A stretch of DNA of 57,237 nt, from contig CADBOG010000110.1 in NCBI GenBank assembly GCA_902796265.1, positions 1 to 57,237 on the forward strand, in the 5' to 3' direction. Both the position numbers and the translations under genes were made by a program. Below are positions 26,840 through 35,101 of this stretch, one piece after another; the first letter of the stretch is position 1, and every line of letters begins with the position of its first letter. This DNA is from an uncultured Bacteroidota bacterium. GTDB lineage: Bacteria; Bacteroidota; Bacteroidia; Bacteroidales; P3. Under the pieces are notes generated by a model. It had not been told where the DNA came from and did not search any database. It worked only from the letters and a program-made list of their open reading frames with translations.

Positions 26840-27676
26840 ATGAAAATCATTCATGTTGACACACTCAATTTGCCGGAACTTGATGTCTATGCGAGACTTA
26901 CGGAGTCGCAGCTACGCAACCGCTTGGAACCCGAAAAGGGTATTTTCATTGCCGAAAGTCTCAAGGTGGTGCGTGTAGCATTGCAGAAAGGGCTGCTCCC
27001 CATTTCCTTTCTTGCCGAAGAGAAATATGTCGATGAGCAGATTCTGCCGATGCTCAACGATGCTATTGCCAACTCCGACAACGAGTCGACCATAAAGACA
27101 ATCGACGACGCAACAATTTATACTGGAGACAGGGAGGTCTTGGCACAACTGACAGGTTACGAGCTTTCCCGTGGTTTCCTTTGTGCCATGCACCGACCAC
27201 AGCTGCCTTCTGTCGAGGATGTTTGTGCCGGAAAGCGACGCATAGCTGTGATGGATGGAGTGGTGAACAGCACCAATACGGGAGCCATCTTCCGTGCCGC
27301 AACAGCTCTTGGCATCGAGGCACTATTGCTCACACCCACCTGTTGCGACCCGCTCAATCGACGCAGCGTAAGAGTCAGTATGGGTACTGTGTTTCAGATA
27401 CCTTGGACATATATTAACGATTTGTCACTTCTCAACGACATAGGTTTTGCAACTATAGCCCTTGCACTCAGCAACAAAGCAGTCAGCATAGATGACCCAA
27501 CGCTTCTCGCACACGATAGGCTTGCAATTGTAATGGGTACCGAAGGTGACGGCCTTTCGCAAGCCACCATCAACAAATGCACACATGTAGCTATGATTCC
27601 TATGCAGCGAGGTGTTGATTCACTCAATGTTGCTGCGGCTGCTGCTGTGGCTTTCTGGCAGCTACGATGCCGATAA
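26840..27676 (+). CDS. TrmH/SpoU-family RNA 2'-O-methyltransferase
   Basis: 278 residues from ATG 26840 (MKIIHVDTLNLPELDVYARL). An N-terminal substrate-binding domain includes ESQLRNRLEPEKGIFIAESLKV. The SPOUT knot shows motif 1 NTGAIFRAA, motif 2 IVMGTEGDGLS and motif 3 IPMQRGVDSLNVAAAAAVA. It transfers methyl from S-adenosylmethionine to a ribose 2'-OH in rRNA or tRNA; the target nucleotide cannot be assigned. It is a single gene between divergent tRNA-Cys and a convergent lipoprotein gene. Confidence 0.93.
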   Translation: MKIIHVDTLNLPELDVYARLTESQLRNRLEPEKGIFIAESLKVVRVALQKGLLPISFLAEEKYVDEQILPMLNDAIANSDNESTIKTIDDATIYTGDREVLAQLTGYELSRGFLCAMHRPQLPSVEDVCAGKRRIAVMDGVVNSTNTGAIFRAATALGIEALLLTPTCCDPLNRRSVRVSMGTVFQIPWTYINDLSLLNDIGFATIALALSNKAVSIDDPTLLAHDRLAIVMGTEGDGLSQATINKCTHVAMIPMQRGVDSLNVAAAAAVAFWQLRCR

Positions 27677-27700
27677 ACAAAAAAGCATATAAAGAAAGGG

Positions 27701-27732
27701 TAAAAGAAAGGGCAACCATGAGTGGCTGCCCT
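27701..27732 (-). terminator. terminator shared by the methyltransferase and lipoprotein genes
   Basis: AGGGCA-a-CC / GG-c-TGCCCT hairpin. On the minus strand it is followed by TTCTTTTACCC, adequate for termination of the lipoprotein transcript; on the plus strand the tail is weak. Confidence 0.65.
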
Positions 27733-27786
27733 TACTTGTTATACCTGAATTAACCTTGGTTTTTCTTTGTGTTTTTGGGGGCTGTT

Positions 27787-28362
27787 TCAGCTTTTCTGGC
27801 CAGTCTTGATAGCTTCCGAAGGTTTGCTGTTATAGAAGATTTCCTTCCAGGTGAGTGAATTGTTCTCTTTCGACACTTTTGCCCATGCATAATGCATTCC
27901 GTCGCTCTTCTTGAAGCGGAAACCCATGTAGAATTCAGAGGGAAGAGTCTCGAAGTTATCGAAAGCAGCATCGCCTTGACCTTCAAAGAGGCTAGTAGCA
28001 TCGATGGTGACATTGGCACCAAGAATGTCAATGTAATCCCACTGTTGGGGTTTGTTGACGATGTTGTTTTGGCTTTGGTAGTCGTAAGCAAGGTAGATGT
28101 ATGGAGCTTCACCATTGATGCTGAACTCAAGGTTGCCATCGTTGTCGAAGTCGATACCAAACACGTTGTTGCGAGTTTCGCCGTTGATGGTGATGCTACC
28201 CGTAGTTGTCTTACCAGCCTTGATGGTGCTCTCGGTGCCCGGATTGGTTCCAGGATTGGTACCAGGATTGTTGTTATTGTCGGTTTTGTTATCTTTCTCG
28301 CCACAAGCTGCGATGGCGAAGGTCAGCATAGCTGCCATGAGGATTTTGGTTACGTTTTTCAT
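27787..28362 (-). CDS. hypothetical lipoprotein with Asn/Pro-Gly-Thr linker
   Basis: 191 residues. The signal MKNVTKILMAAMLTFAIAAC ends in a lipobox, followed by GEKDNKTDNNNN and three PGTN/PGTE units, the flexible linker that Bacteroidetes surface lipoproteins use. The globular part contains NVFGIDFDNDGNLEF and ends KEIFYNSKPSEAIKTGQKS, resembling small secreted proteins of Bacteroidales with an FDxDG motif. I recognise no enzymatic function. The frame shifted by one (27750-28304) is an overlapping shadow. No clear -7 box was found in the 88-base upstream spacer, which ends in an AATTGAG array. Confidence 0.75.
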   Translation of the reverse strand: MKNVTKILMAAMLTFAIAACGEKDNKTDNNNNPGTNPGTNPGTESTIKAGKTTTGSITINGETRNNVFGIDFDNDGNLEFSINGEAPYIYLAYDYQSQNNIVNKPQQWDYIDILGANVTIDATSLFEGQGDAAFDNFETLPSEFYMGFRFKKSDGMHYAWAKVSKENNSLTWKEIFYNSKPSEAIKTGQKS

Positions 28363-28410
28363 AATTTTGTTTTTTTAAATGTTTATAGTAAGTTAATTTG
28401 GGGATTTCTT

Positions 28411-28451
28411 AAAATTGAAAATTGAAAATTGAGAATTGAGAATTGAGAATT
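28411..28451. repeat. AATTGAG 7-base repeat array
   Basis: AAAATTGAAAATTGAAAATTG then GAGAATT units, running up to the stop codon of the LTA-synthase-like gene (28451-28453). Same family as 23346-23440 but in the opposite orientation. Confidence 0.75.
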
Positions 28452-30376
28452 TAACGTCCTATGATTTCTTGGCTTATCTGTGTCATTCCGAGGCCGAAAC
28501 GTTTCATGTCGGCAACAGTTTCTGGCCGTTGTTTAGCAAGGTCGGTGGTGTCGGCATCACGATAGCGGTAGAGGCTGGTGCTACGGTCATTGTGACGGTA
28601 GAGGCAGAGGAGCGAATCGTCAACGATACCTATATATTTGTCGGCAGAGAAATAGGCATATCTCCGCTTATGTCGTTGAAGGTCAACTCCGATGCCGCAG
28701 TTAGAGTCTTTCATTCCAAGCATCCCGAGAATGGTGGGTGCAATGTCGATTTGCTGAGCGAGATGCTCTATTCGTTGAGGTGTAATATGCTTGGGAGAGT
28801 AGAAAAGCAGAGGCACATGATTGTATGCAAGCGACATATCGTAAGTATGGTCGAATGAGGCACCATGGTCGGCAACAAAAACGAAGAGAGTGTTTTCGAA
28901 CCACGGTCGTGAAGATGCTTGCCTCATGAAGCGACCTATAGCCCAGTCGGCATATTCCACAATGCGTTTGGTTAGGTCGTCGCTATGGAAGGAGGCATCG
29001 ATACCTTCGGGAATGATATATGGAGCATGGTCGCTGCAAGTCATGGCACAAACGAAGAAGGGACCATTGGCAGATGCCGAGTCACAATGCTCCAAGATAT
29101 GGTCGAAGAGGGTGTGGTCGGGAATACCCCAAGTACCTACAACTTCGTTTTTCGGATAGCTATGTTGCCCTACGACATGCTGGAATCCATTATTGTAGAG
29201 GAATCCGCGCATATTGTCCACATCCTCGTCGTGAGTCATGAAGTAGGCGGTGCTGTATCCTGCATCAGCAAGTATTTGGGGAATACCCTCAAGGCGAGGG
29301 ATATTAGCCTGCTTCATAGGGTGTTTGCTGAGGATGGCAGGATGAGAGTAGAGAGTCGAGTAGATACCGTTATAGGTATGAATGCCAGCCGACCAAGCCC
29401 AATTGTAGATCATACCTGCAGCCATAAGGCTGTCGAGGTGAGGAGTCAGGCTTTTGGTGGGGTCAGCGATTCCCGTCTTGTCTGCCGCCATTGATTCCAT
29501 AAGCACAATCACCACGTTGGTGCCTTTGGGCAAAAACATGGATGACATGATGCTTGAGTCGCCAACAGCACCCTGCTGTTCAGCAAGTACCGAACGGGCA
29601 GTATCGATGTCGATAAGGTCGACGGGTTTGTTGCGCTCTTTGCCAGCCTCTTCAAGGCTTTTGATAAAGGTGAATACCGGATTAAGGCCTATCTGGTTGA
29701 GGAAAGGATTGGTGCAGAAACTGGCTGTGCCTGTGCGGATTGGCGACTTGGCTACCAAGCGACCCCTCATGCCTGCAAAGGTTGCGAGAGCCAGCACTAC
29801 GGTCAGCACTATTGCCCATGAGCGTGGAAGGAATCGGATGTTGCCTTCTCCCCCATCTTTATCCCGTTGCAAATCCTTGAATTGGCGACGGAACAGCCAT
29901 CGCATCAAGAACCAATAGCCTACCGCAACTGCGATGAATGCCACCAGATAGATGACGTATGCAGGCTCTGTGAATATCATGCTCATCATGACACCGAAGG
30001 AGTCGACCCACGAGAGAGCAACCACATCAAGGCGCGAATAGAAGTAGCAGAAATAGGGTATGTCGGCAGCACAGGCAAAGAATCCGATGATGAAGAGGAT
30101 GACGGTAAAATAGTGTGCCACAAGATAGTAGCCACGAGAGCGGATACGTGCAATCTCTCCTATTGCCATCATCAGCAAGGGCAATGTGAGGAAATAGCAG
30201 CACACAACGGTATCGAACCTCCATCCCATGAAGAGAGCCTTAGGATAAAGTCCTTCAAAGTCGACCGCCTGAGCGGACATGCCTACAAATACGGCAGTCT
30301 CAATCAGGCGGAAGACAGTAAAGATGGCGATACCGATAAGGTATGCCCAAAGTATGTATGTGAATCTTCTGTTCAC
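28451..30376 (-). CDS. LTA-synthase-like membrane phospho-/sulfo-transferase (alkaline phosphatase superfamily)
   Basis: 641 residues. Five N-terminal membrane helices (to about residue 215) precede a periplasmic sulfatase-fold domain: metal-binding Glu in NVVIVLMESMAADKTG, catalytic Thr expected in AGIHTYNGIYSTL (about residue 333), metal Asp-His in FVADHGASFDHTYD, and a His in AYNHVPLLFYSP. Gram-positive relatives polymerise glycerol-phosphate. In Bacteroidetes such proteins probably transfer phosphoglycerol, phosphoethanolamine or similar groups to envelope glycans or lipids, but the donor here is unknown. It starts 11 bases after the S46 peptidase gene, so the two share a transcript. Confidence 0.88.
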   Translation of the reverse strand: MNRRFTYILWAYLIGIAIFTVFRLIETAVFVGMSAQAVDFEGLYPKALFMGWRFDTVVCCYFLTLPLLMMAIGEIARIRSRGYYLVAHYFTVILFIIGFFACAADIPYFCYFYSRLDVVALSWVDSFGVMMSMIFTEPAYVIYLVAFIAVAVGYWFLMRWLFRRQFKDLQRDKDGGEGNIRFLPRSWAIVLTVVLALATFAGMRGRLVAKSPIRTGTASFCTNPFLNQIGLNPVFTFIKSLEEAGKERNKPVDLIDIDTARSVLAEQQGAVGDSSIMSSMFLPKGTNVVIVLMESMAADKTGIADPTKSLTPHLDSLMAAGMIYNWAWSAGIHTYNGIYSTLYSHPAILSKHPMKQANIPRLEGIPQILADAGYSTAYFMTHDEDVDNMRGFLYNNGFQHVVGQHSYPKNEVVGTWGIPDHTLFDHILEHCDSASANGPFFVCAMTCSDHAPYIIPEGIDASFHSDDLTKRIVEYADWAIGRFMRQASSRPWFENTLFVFVADHGASFDHTYDMSLAYNHVPLLFYSPKHITPQRIEHLAQQIDIAPTILGMLGMKDSNCGIGVDLQRHKRRYAYFSADKYIGIVDDSLLCLYRHNDRSTSLYRYRDADTTDLAKQRPETVADMKRFGLGMTQISQEIIGR

Positions 30377-30387
30377 AAATCAAGCGA

Positions 30388-32562
30388 TCACTTGGTGATG
30401 ATGTCCATCTCCTCGATGAGGCGCTTGCAGCCAGCATATTTGTCGATGACAAAGAGCAGGTAGCGAGTGTCGAGGCAGATGCAACGCTGCAGGTTCTCCT
30501 CGAAGTCGATGTCACCCGACATAGCCTCGCTGTTGCCGTCGAAAGCCAAGCCGATGAGGTTACCCTCAGCGTCCATAACGGGGCTACCGCTATTGCCGCC
30601 AGTGATGTCGTTGTTGGTCACAAAGCAGGTAACCAGCTCGCCCTTGCTGTTGGCATAGGGACCGAAATCGCGGGCATTGTAGAGGCTCTTCAGACGCTCA
30701 GGGACCATGAATTCGCTACTGGTCGGGTCTTCCTTCTCCATAACGCCTTTGAGGGTGGTGTAGAAGCTGTAGGAGACAGCATCCTTGGGGTCATAAGCCT
30801 TCACATTGCCGTAGGTCAGACGGATGGTGGAGTTGGCGTCGGGGCTCATCAGTTTCACACCCTCGTTAATCTGGAGGATACCATCGGTGAAGTTGCGGAT
30901 GCCGCGTTTCAGGCCATCAGCCGACTCTTTAGGAATCAGGGCGTTGACCTCCTGGTATTTGTCATAGATATTGATGCCGGCGACATAGAGGGGGTCTTTG
31001 GCGAGTTTCTTGAGGTTGGGCTTTTCCATCATCTTGTTGAAACTCTCCTCGGTGGCGAAAGCCGATTTGGCGAACATCTCGTCGACATATTTCACGAAGT
31101 TGCCTTTGTATTTCTTGTCGGCATCAATCAGACACTGAGGCATATACTGCATGTCGAGGTGCTTGTAGACATACTCCATCAAGGCAGCCATGACCCTCTT
31201 CTCGGTATCCATATTATAGTCCTTGTAGAACTCTTTGGCCATACTCTTGATGCTTTCAGCAATCTGGTCGTGATATTCACTATATTTGGGGTCGCTGAGA
31301 GCCTCGATGTTTTTGTAGAAGCGGACAGCCTGGAGCAGCATTTCGGGGCCAGAGAGCAAGCCTTCGGCCAGATAAGTGGTGGCAGCCTCGTAGGGAGCAC
31401 GGTCGGCATAGCCTTTCTTGATAAGGGGCAGAGCCTCAGCATATTTGGGGTCTTTTCCTTGAGCCCAAGCCTTGTAAGCACGCTCAACGTCCTTCTTCAC
31501 ACCCATGGTGTTGAGGTTCTTGAGGGCCTTGTTCTGCTCGTTGCTGTATTTCCAGTAGTTGGAGCAGCTTGCATACTTGGAGGCATATTTGATTTTAGTT
31601 TCCTGGCTGGCAGCCATTTCCTCACGCAGGACATTGATTTTCACGGTACGGATTTCATAGCGGAGCTTGTTGGTGATATCCATAGTCTCCTCAAGGCCAT
31701 AGCTGGTCAGGAAGTGGTCGGTAGTGCCGGGGAAACCCATAACCATTGCAAAGTCGCCATCCTTAAGCTCGCGGTTGCTCACGGGCAGGTGATGTTTGGG
31801 CTGCAGAGGAATGTTGGCGTCATTATAGTCGGCGGGGTCACCGTTGGGAGCAGTATAGATGCGGAACAGAGAGAAGTCGCAAGTGTGGCGGGGCCACATC
31901 CAGTTGTCGGTATCACCACCGAACTTGCCCATCGACGAAGGAGGAGCACCAACAAGGCGGACATCCTTATAGATGATATGGACGAAGAGGAAGAACTGGT
32001 TGCCGTTGAACATGGGCTTCACCTTGGCATCGTAGATGGTGCCTTCCACAGCCTTCTTCTCGATTCTTTTGCAAACCTCATTGATGGCACGGTTGCGCTC
32101 ATTCTCGCTCATGTCGTCGCTAAGGGCGGCCTTGACCTGCTCGGTAACATCCTCCATGCGGACAAGGATAGAAGCCGTAAGACCCGGGTTGGGGAGCTCC
32201 TCTTGCATGGTCATAGCCCAGAAGCCGTCGCGCAGGTAGTCGTGGCCTACGGTGCTGTGCTCTTGGATTTTGCCATAGCCGCAATGGTGGTTGGTGGAGA
32301 CGAGGCCCTTGCTCGAGATAATCTCACCAGTGCAGAAGTGCCAGAAGGGGCTGCCCTCGTTGCCGAGACCCACGATGGCGTCCTTGATACAGCTCTGGTT
32401 GATGCTGTAGATATCCTCGGGGGTGAGTTTGAAACCAGCTTTCTGCATGTCGGCATAATTCTTTCCAATCAGGGAGAGAAGCCACATGCCCTCATCGGCT
32501 CTTGCCACACCCGAAAAGGCGACCAACAGAGCCATAGATAGGATAATGGATTTGATTTTCAT
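30388..32562 (-). CDS. S46-family dipeptidyl-peptidase (DPP7/DPP11 type)
   Basis: 724 residues with a signal peptide (IILSMALLVAFSGVARA). A periplasmic serine exopeptidase that releases dipeptides, central to peptide feeding in asaccharolytic Bacteroidales. The chymotrypsin-like halves show LVSTNHHCGYG (catalytic His at about 93) and GGNSGSPVMD (catalytic Ser at about 657), with FDGNSEAMSGDI after it. This last tract contains the position that distinguishes DPP7 (Gly) from DPP11 (Arg). I read it as DPP7-like, but without an alignment this is tentative. The leader is about 165 bases from the promoter at 32733-32740. Confidence 0.93.
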   Translation of the reverse strand: MKIKSIILSMALLVAFSGVARADEGMWLLSLIGKNYADMQKAGFKLTPEDIYSINQSCIKDAIVGLGNEGSPFWHFCTGEIISSKGLVSTNHHCGYGKIQEHSTVGHDYLRDGFWAMTMQEELPNPGLTASILVRMEDVTEQVKAALSDDMSENERNRAINEVCKRIEKKAVEGTIYDAKVKPMFNGNQFFLFVHIIYKDVRLVGAPPSSMGKFGGDTDNWMWPRHTCDFSLFRIYTAPNGDPADYNDANIPLQPKHHLPVSNRELKDGDFAMVMGFPGTTDHFLTSYGLEETMDITNKLRYEIRTVKINVLREEMAASQETKIKYASKYASCSNYWKYSNEQNKALKNLNTMGVKKDVERAYKAWAQGKDPKYAEALPLIKKGYADRAPYEAATTYLAEGLLSGPEMLLQAVRFYKNIEALSDPKYSEYHDQIAESIKSMAKEFYKDYNMDTEKRVMAALMEYVYKHLDMQYMPQCLIDADKKYKGNFVKYVDEMFAKSAFATEESFNKMMEKPNLKKLAKDPLYVAGINIYDKYQEVNALIPKESADGLKRGIRNFTDGILQINEGVKLMSPDANSTIRLTYGNVKAYDPKDAVSYSFYTTLKGVMEKEDPTSSEFMVPERLKSLYNARDFGPYANSKGELVTCFVTNNDITGGNSGSPVMDAEGNLIGLAFDGNSEAMSGDIDFEENLQRCICLDTRYLLFVIDKYAGCKRLIEEMDIITK

Positions 32563-32732
32563 CGTTCTTTTGTGTTTGATATTATTTTAATGTTGTTTGT
32601 TATTAGTTGCGTTTGGGGGTTTGGAATTATTGGCGGCACGTAGGGTTTGTTCTAAAGATTTGTTTCTTTAATAATTTCTAAAGGTTTGATACATTACATA
32701 TTGCACCTCATTACGCACAATATTCCAATTTG

Positions 32733-32740
32733 CAAATATA
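32733..32740 (-). promoter_or_regulatory. -7 promoter box for the S46 peptidase gene
   Basis: The minus strand reads TATATTTG (TAnnTTTG), 170 bases before the ATG. The -33 box is not clear at the expected spacing. Confidence 0.5.
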
Positions 32741-32776
32741 CACTTTTTTTCGCACAAAACCCCTTTTTCGCAAAAA

Positions 32777-32804
32777 AAGCACAACTGAGAATTGGGTTGT
32801 GCTT
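32777..32804 (-). terminator. intrinsic terminator
   Basis: On the minus strand AAGCACAAC / GTTGTGCTT with a 10-base loop is followed by TTTTT. It ends the transcript of the 32975-33748 lipoprotein gene. Confidence 0.85.
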
Positions 32805-32939
32805 GAAAAATGGATGAAAGAAAAGTGGGTTGAGGAGGCGAAGACGAAGAAGAGCCGCCATAGAGCGTTGCTGCGTTGCAGTCCAAAATGAACTAAATCG
32901 TGAACTCTTTTGAATAGTCGAGAATCGTCGATGTAAAGT

Positions 32940-32963
32940 ACGGAGCCCTTGAGGGGGCTCCGT
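32940..32963. terminator. hairpin downstream of lipoprotein gene, U-tract on the plus side
   Basis: ACGGAGCCC-ttgagg-GGGCTCCGT followed on the plus strand by TGTTTTT. There is no plus-strand gene upstream, so it may block antisense transcription or protect the lipoprotein mRNA 3' end. Confidence 0.5.
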
Positions 32964-32974
32964 TGTTTTTCAGA

Positions 32975-33748
32975 CTATTTCAATCCTGGCCAGGTGCCTA
33001 TGATGTTTTTGCACTGGGTGTAGGTCGAGGAGCAGTTGGAGACCTTGTAGTAGTCGCTGTTGTAGGGCTGCAGGACATCGACTGCACGCTGTGTGCCGTC
33101 CCAGCCATTGGCTATGATGTAAAGATAATAGACCGTGCCACCTGTGAGGGGAGCATCCTTGATGCCATTGGGACTTGAGCACATCTCGACGGTGTAGGGC
33201 TCTTCTGGAGTATAGGCGTTCTTGTTGTTGGCACCTTTAAGAAGGGCGGCAGCCATGTAACGCTGGATGTAGGAATCGTTGGAGGAGCTGTACTGCGAGG
33301 GCACAAGCTTGGTTTTAAGGATTCGGATAATGCCATCGGATGTTGCAGAACCATTGCAGAGCAACTCGAAGCACTTCTTGCCTGACTCGGCATCGCGTGC
33401 ATAAATCTCTATTGCCATCGGAACCATAGATGCTGCACCTTGTGGAGACTTGCCGAGGAGGGTGTTGTAGACGGTCTCAAACTCTTCATAATCGGAAGGC
33501 ACATTGGTGAAGGTGACATTGGCAGTCGGCTTCTTGTGGTCTTTCGACTTGAAATTAATCTCGCCATTGACGGTGTAGAGGTGGTCGTCGTAGGAGAGGT
33601 TGTTGCCATCGAGCTTGACCTCATGACGAGGTTTCTGAGCTGTCTGTTGGCTTGCGGAATCCTGCTGATTCTGGTTTGCGCCGCCTGGGTTGCAGGCAAC
33701 GAATGTCATTAAACTGAGGCCTAATAAGGCAAGAAAGTATTTTTTCAT
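32975..33748 (-). CDS. hypothetical lipoprotein, conserved in Bacteroidales
   Basis: 257 residues. Signal and lipobox MKKYFLALLGLSLMTFVAC, then NPGGANQNQQDSASQQ (flexible). The body contains NVPSDYEEFETVYNTLLG and SPQGAASMVPMAIEIYARD, four clustered cysteines near the C-terminus, and ends QCKNIIGTWPGLK. I believe similar proteins of unknown function are common in Bacteroidales, but I cannot name a curated family with confidence. It is probably exported and membrane-anchored. It has its own terminator; the upstream spacer holds the 65-base repeat copy 2. Confidence 0.75.
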   Translation of the reverse strand: MKKYFLALLGLSLMTFVACNPGGANQNQQDSASQQTAQKPRHEVKLDGNNLSYDDHLYTVNGEINFKSKDHKKPTANVTFTNVPSDYEEFETVYNTLLGKSPQGAASMVPMAIEIYARDAESGKKCFELLCNGSATSDGIIRILKTKLVPSQYSSSNDSYIQRYMAAALLKGANNKNAYTPEEPYTVEMCSSPNGIKDAPLTGGTVYYLYIIANGWDGTQRAVDVLQPYNSDYYKVSNCSSTYTQCKNIIGTWPGLK

Positions 33749-33776
33749 GATGATTAATATTGGTTTCAGGTTTCAA

Positions 33777-33841
33777 GTGGCCTTCGGCCGTTTCAGGTTT
33801 CAGGTAACGAGCCGAGCACGGCTCGTTTTTGGGTTTCAATT
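33777..33841. repeat. 65-base hairpin repeat, copy 2
   Basis: Identical to 23286-23350 and in the same orientation, 29 bases upstream of the lipoprotein start. It is preceded by TTTCAGG/TTTCAAG units and followed by an AATTATC/AATTTTC array (33838-33884) that runs to within a few bases of the mnmA stop. Confidence 0.85.
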
Positions 33842-33884
33842 ATCTTTTCAATTATCAATTTTCAATTTTCAATTATCAATTTTG
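33838..33884. repeat. CAATTATC/CAATTTT array after mnmA
   Basis: Degenerate CAATT-based units of 7 to 8 bases between the 65-base repeat and the mnmA stop codon (33887). No coding potential. Confidence 0.7.
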
Positions 33885-33886
33885 GT

Positions 33887-35101
33887 TCATATTATCATTC
33901 CTGAGGCTACGACGAGGTGGGCTTCTTTGTCGTAGATGGTGGCATACTGCCCTGCGGCAATACCTTGTATCTTTGTCTCGCTGCTGAGGTGGTAGATTGG
34001 GCCATAGACGGGGTCTTCTCTTCGGCTTAGGGTGCCTGTGGCGAACTCGGGTGTGTGACGGATTTTGAACTTGACTTCGACACTATCGAAATCGCCCCAG
34101 ATGTCGCCAGAGAGGTAGTGGAACCCCAGCAGGTCGATTTCCTTGCCGTATTGTGCCTCGGGGGTATAGCCTTGTGAGACATACAACACATTCTGGTCGA
34201 TGTCTTTCTTGACCACAAACCACGGTCCTCCACTAAGGAAGAGTCCTTTGCGCTGACCTATGGTGTGGAACCAATAGCCCTTGTGGGTGCCCAGCACTTT
34301 GCCTGTCTCGAGCTCCACAATCTTGCCTTCACGCTCTCCAAGGTAACGACGGAGGAAGTCGTTGTAGTTGATTTTGCCAAGGAAACAGATTCCCTGACTG
34401 TCCTTGCGGTCGGCAGAGGGCAGATGAGCCTCGGAGGCTATCTGACGCACCTCGCTCTTCATCAGATGACCTATGGGGAACATCGACTTAGCTATCTGCG
34501 GATAGGTGAGCTGTGTGAGGAAATCGGTCTGGTCTTTGATGGGGTCCTTGGCGGTGGCGAGGAAAGTGAGAATTGAGAATTGAGAATTGAGAATTGGGAA
34601 TTGGGAATTGGGAGTTGAGAATTGAGAATTGAGAATTGAAAATTGAGAATTGGGAGTTGAGAGTTGGGAATTGGGAGTTGGTGTCGCTTCGGTTGGATTG
34701 TCAACTTTCACCTTTAATTGTTCAATTTGGGCGTAGTGGCCTGTGGCAATACGGTCATAATCCTTGCCACGCTTGTCATTGAAAGCACCAAACTTGATGA
34801 GGCGGTTGCACATCACATCGGGATTGGGTGTCAGTCCTTTGCGTACCGACTCTATGGTGTAGCTCACTACGTTGTCCCAATACTCCTTGTGAAGATTGAC
34901 CTCCTCGAAACGGCATCCATATTTCTTTGCAATATAAGATGTTATCTCAATATCCTCTTCTGCTGGACAGTCGATATAGCCCTCCTCATCCTCCATTCCG
35001 ATGCGGATATAGAAGATGTCGGGCGTGATGCCTTGCTCTTTGAGAAGATGGACAACAACGCTGCTGTCGACACCACCCGATACCAATGCCGCTACATTCA
35101 T
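33887..35101 (-). CDS. mnmA: tRNA-uridine 2-thiolase MnmA with a repeat-encoded insertion
   Basis: 404 residues; the family is usually about 350-370. It thiolates U34 of Lys, Glu and Gln tRNAs with ATP. Visible: PP-loop SGGVDSS (8-14), nucleophile Cys98 (MCNRLIKFG), persulfide Cys239 (GICFLGK), TGHYAQIE and [13 protein letters not shown]. Between the last two motifs, normally joined by a short hairpin, residues 144-178 are five heptads of the NSQFSIL type, encoded by a 7-base tandem array (34571-34682). All core motifs on both sides are intact, so the enzyme may still fold with a surface loop. The start overlaps the stop of the CNNM-type gene by 4 bases. Confidence 0.92.
   Translation of the reverse strand: MNVAALVSGGVDSSVVVHLLKEQGITPDIFYIRIGMEDEEGYIDCPAEEDIEITSYIAKKYGCRFEEVNLHKEYWDNVVSYTIESVRKGLTPNPDVMCNRLIKFGAFNDKRGKDYDRIATGHYAQIEQLKVKVDNPTEATPTPNSQLSTPNSQFSILNSQFSTPNSQFPILNSQFSILTFLATAKDPIKDQTDFLTQLTYPQIAKSMFPIGHLMKSEVRQIASEAHLPSADRKDSQGICFLGKINYNDFLRRYLGEREGKIVELETGKVLGTHKGYWFHTIGQRKGLFLSGGPWFVVKKDIDQNVLYVSQGYTPEAQYGKEIDLLGFHYLSGDIWGDFDSVEVKFKIRHTPEFATGTLSRREDPVYGPIYHLSSETKIQGIAAGQYATIYDKEAHLVVASGMII
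34571..34682. repeat. intragenic 7-base tandem array inside mnmA
   Basis: Sixteen consecutive 7-base units, consensus AATTGRG on the plus strand (CYCAATT on the coding strand), with no indel between units and only point variation (A/G at position 2, A/G at position 6, last unit AGTTGGT). Because 7 is not a multiple of 3, each three units give seven codons and all three frames on the coding strand read the same NSQFSIL heptad. The same unit fills intergenic spacers elsewhere in the window. Confidence 0.95.

Larger units (their letters stand above)
32563..32974. other. 412-base gene-free region: S46 promoter, terminator and hairpin
   Basis: It contains the S46 leader and -7 box, the intrinsic terminator 32777-32804, and a second hairpin 32940-32963 (ACGGAGCCC/GGGCTCCGT) just beyond the stop of the next lipoprotein gene. 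The 72-codon frame at 32668-32886 runs across both elements and has no credible features. Nothing else is seen. Confidence 0.7.

Noticed and set aside
27750..28304. 184-codon minus-strand frame overlapping the lipoprotein 27787-28362
   Set aside because: Ser/Thr/Lys-rich frame-shifted reading of the same gene without signal peptide; the +0 frame has a clear lipobox start.
31159..32541. 460-codon plus-strand frame
   Set aside because: Lies wholly antisense to the S46 peptidase gene, in a frame mirrored by its codon bias; Val/Leu/Gly/His-rich, no motif.
32668..32886. 72-codon minus-strand frame in the 412-base spacer
   Set aside because: Runs through the intrinsic terminator 32777-32804 and the S46 promoter; Ser/Pro/Gln low complexity; no ribosome or family evidence.
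34571..34682. CRISPR-like array
   Set aside because: Units are only 7 bases, contiguous with no spacers, and lie inside mnmA; no cas genes in the window.
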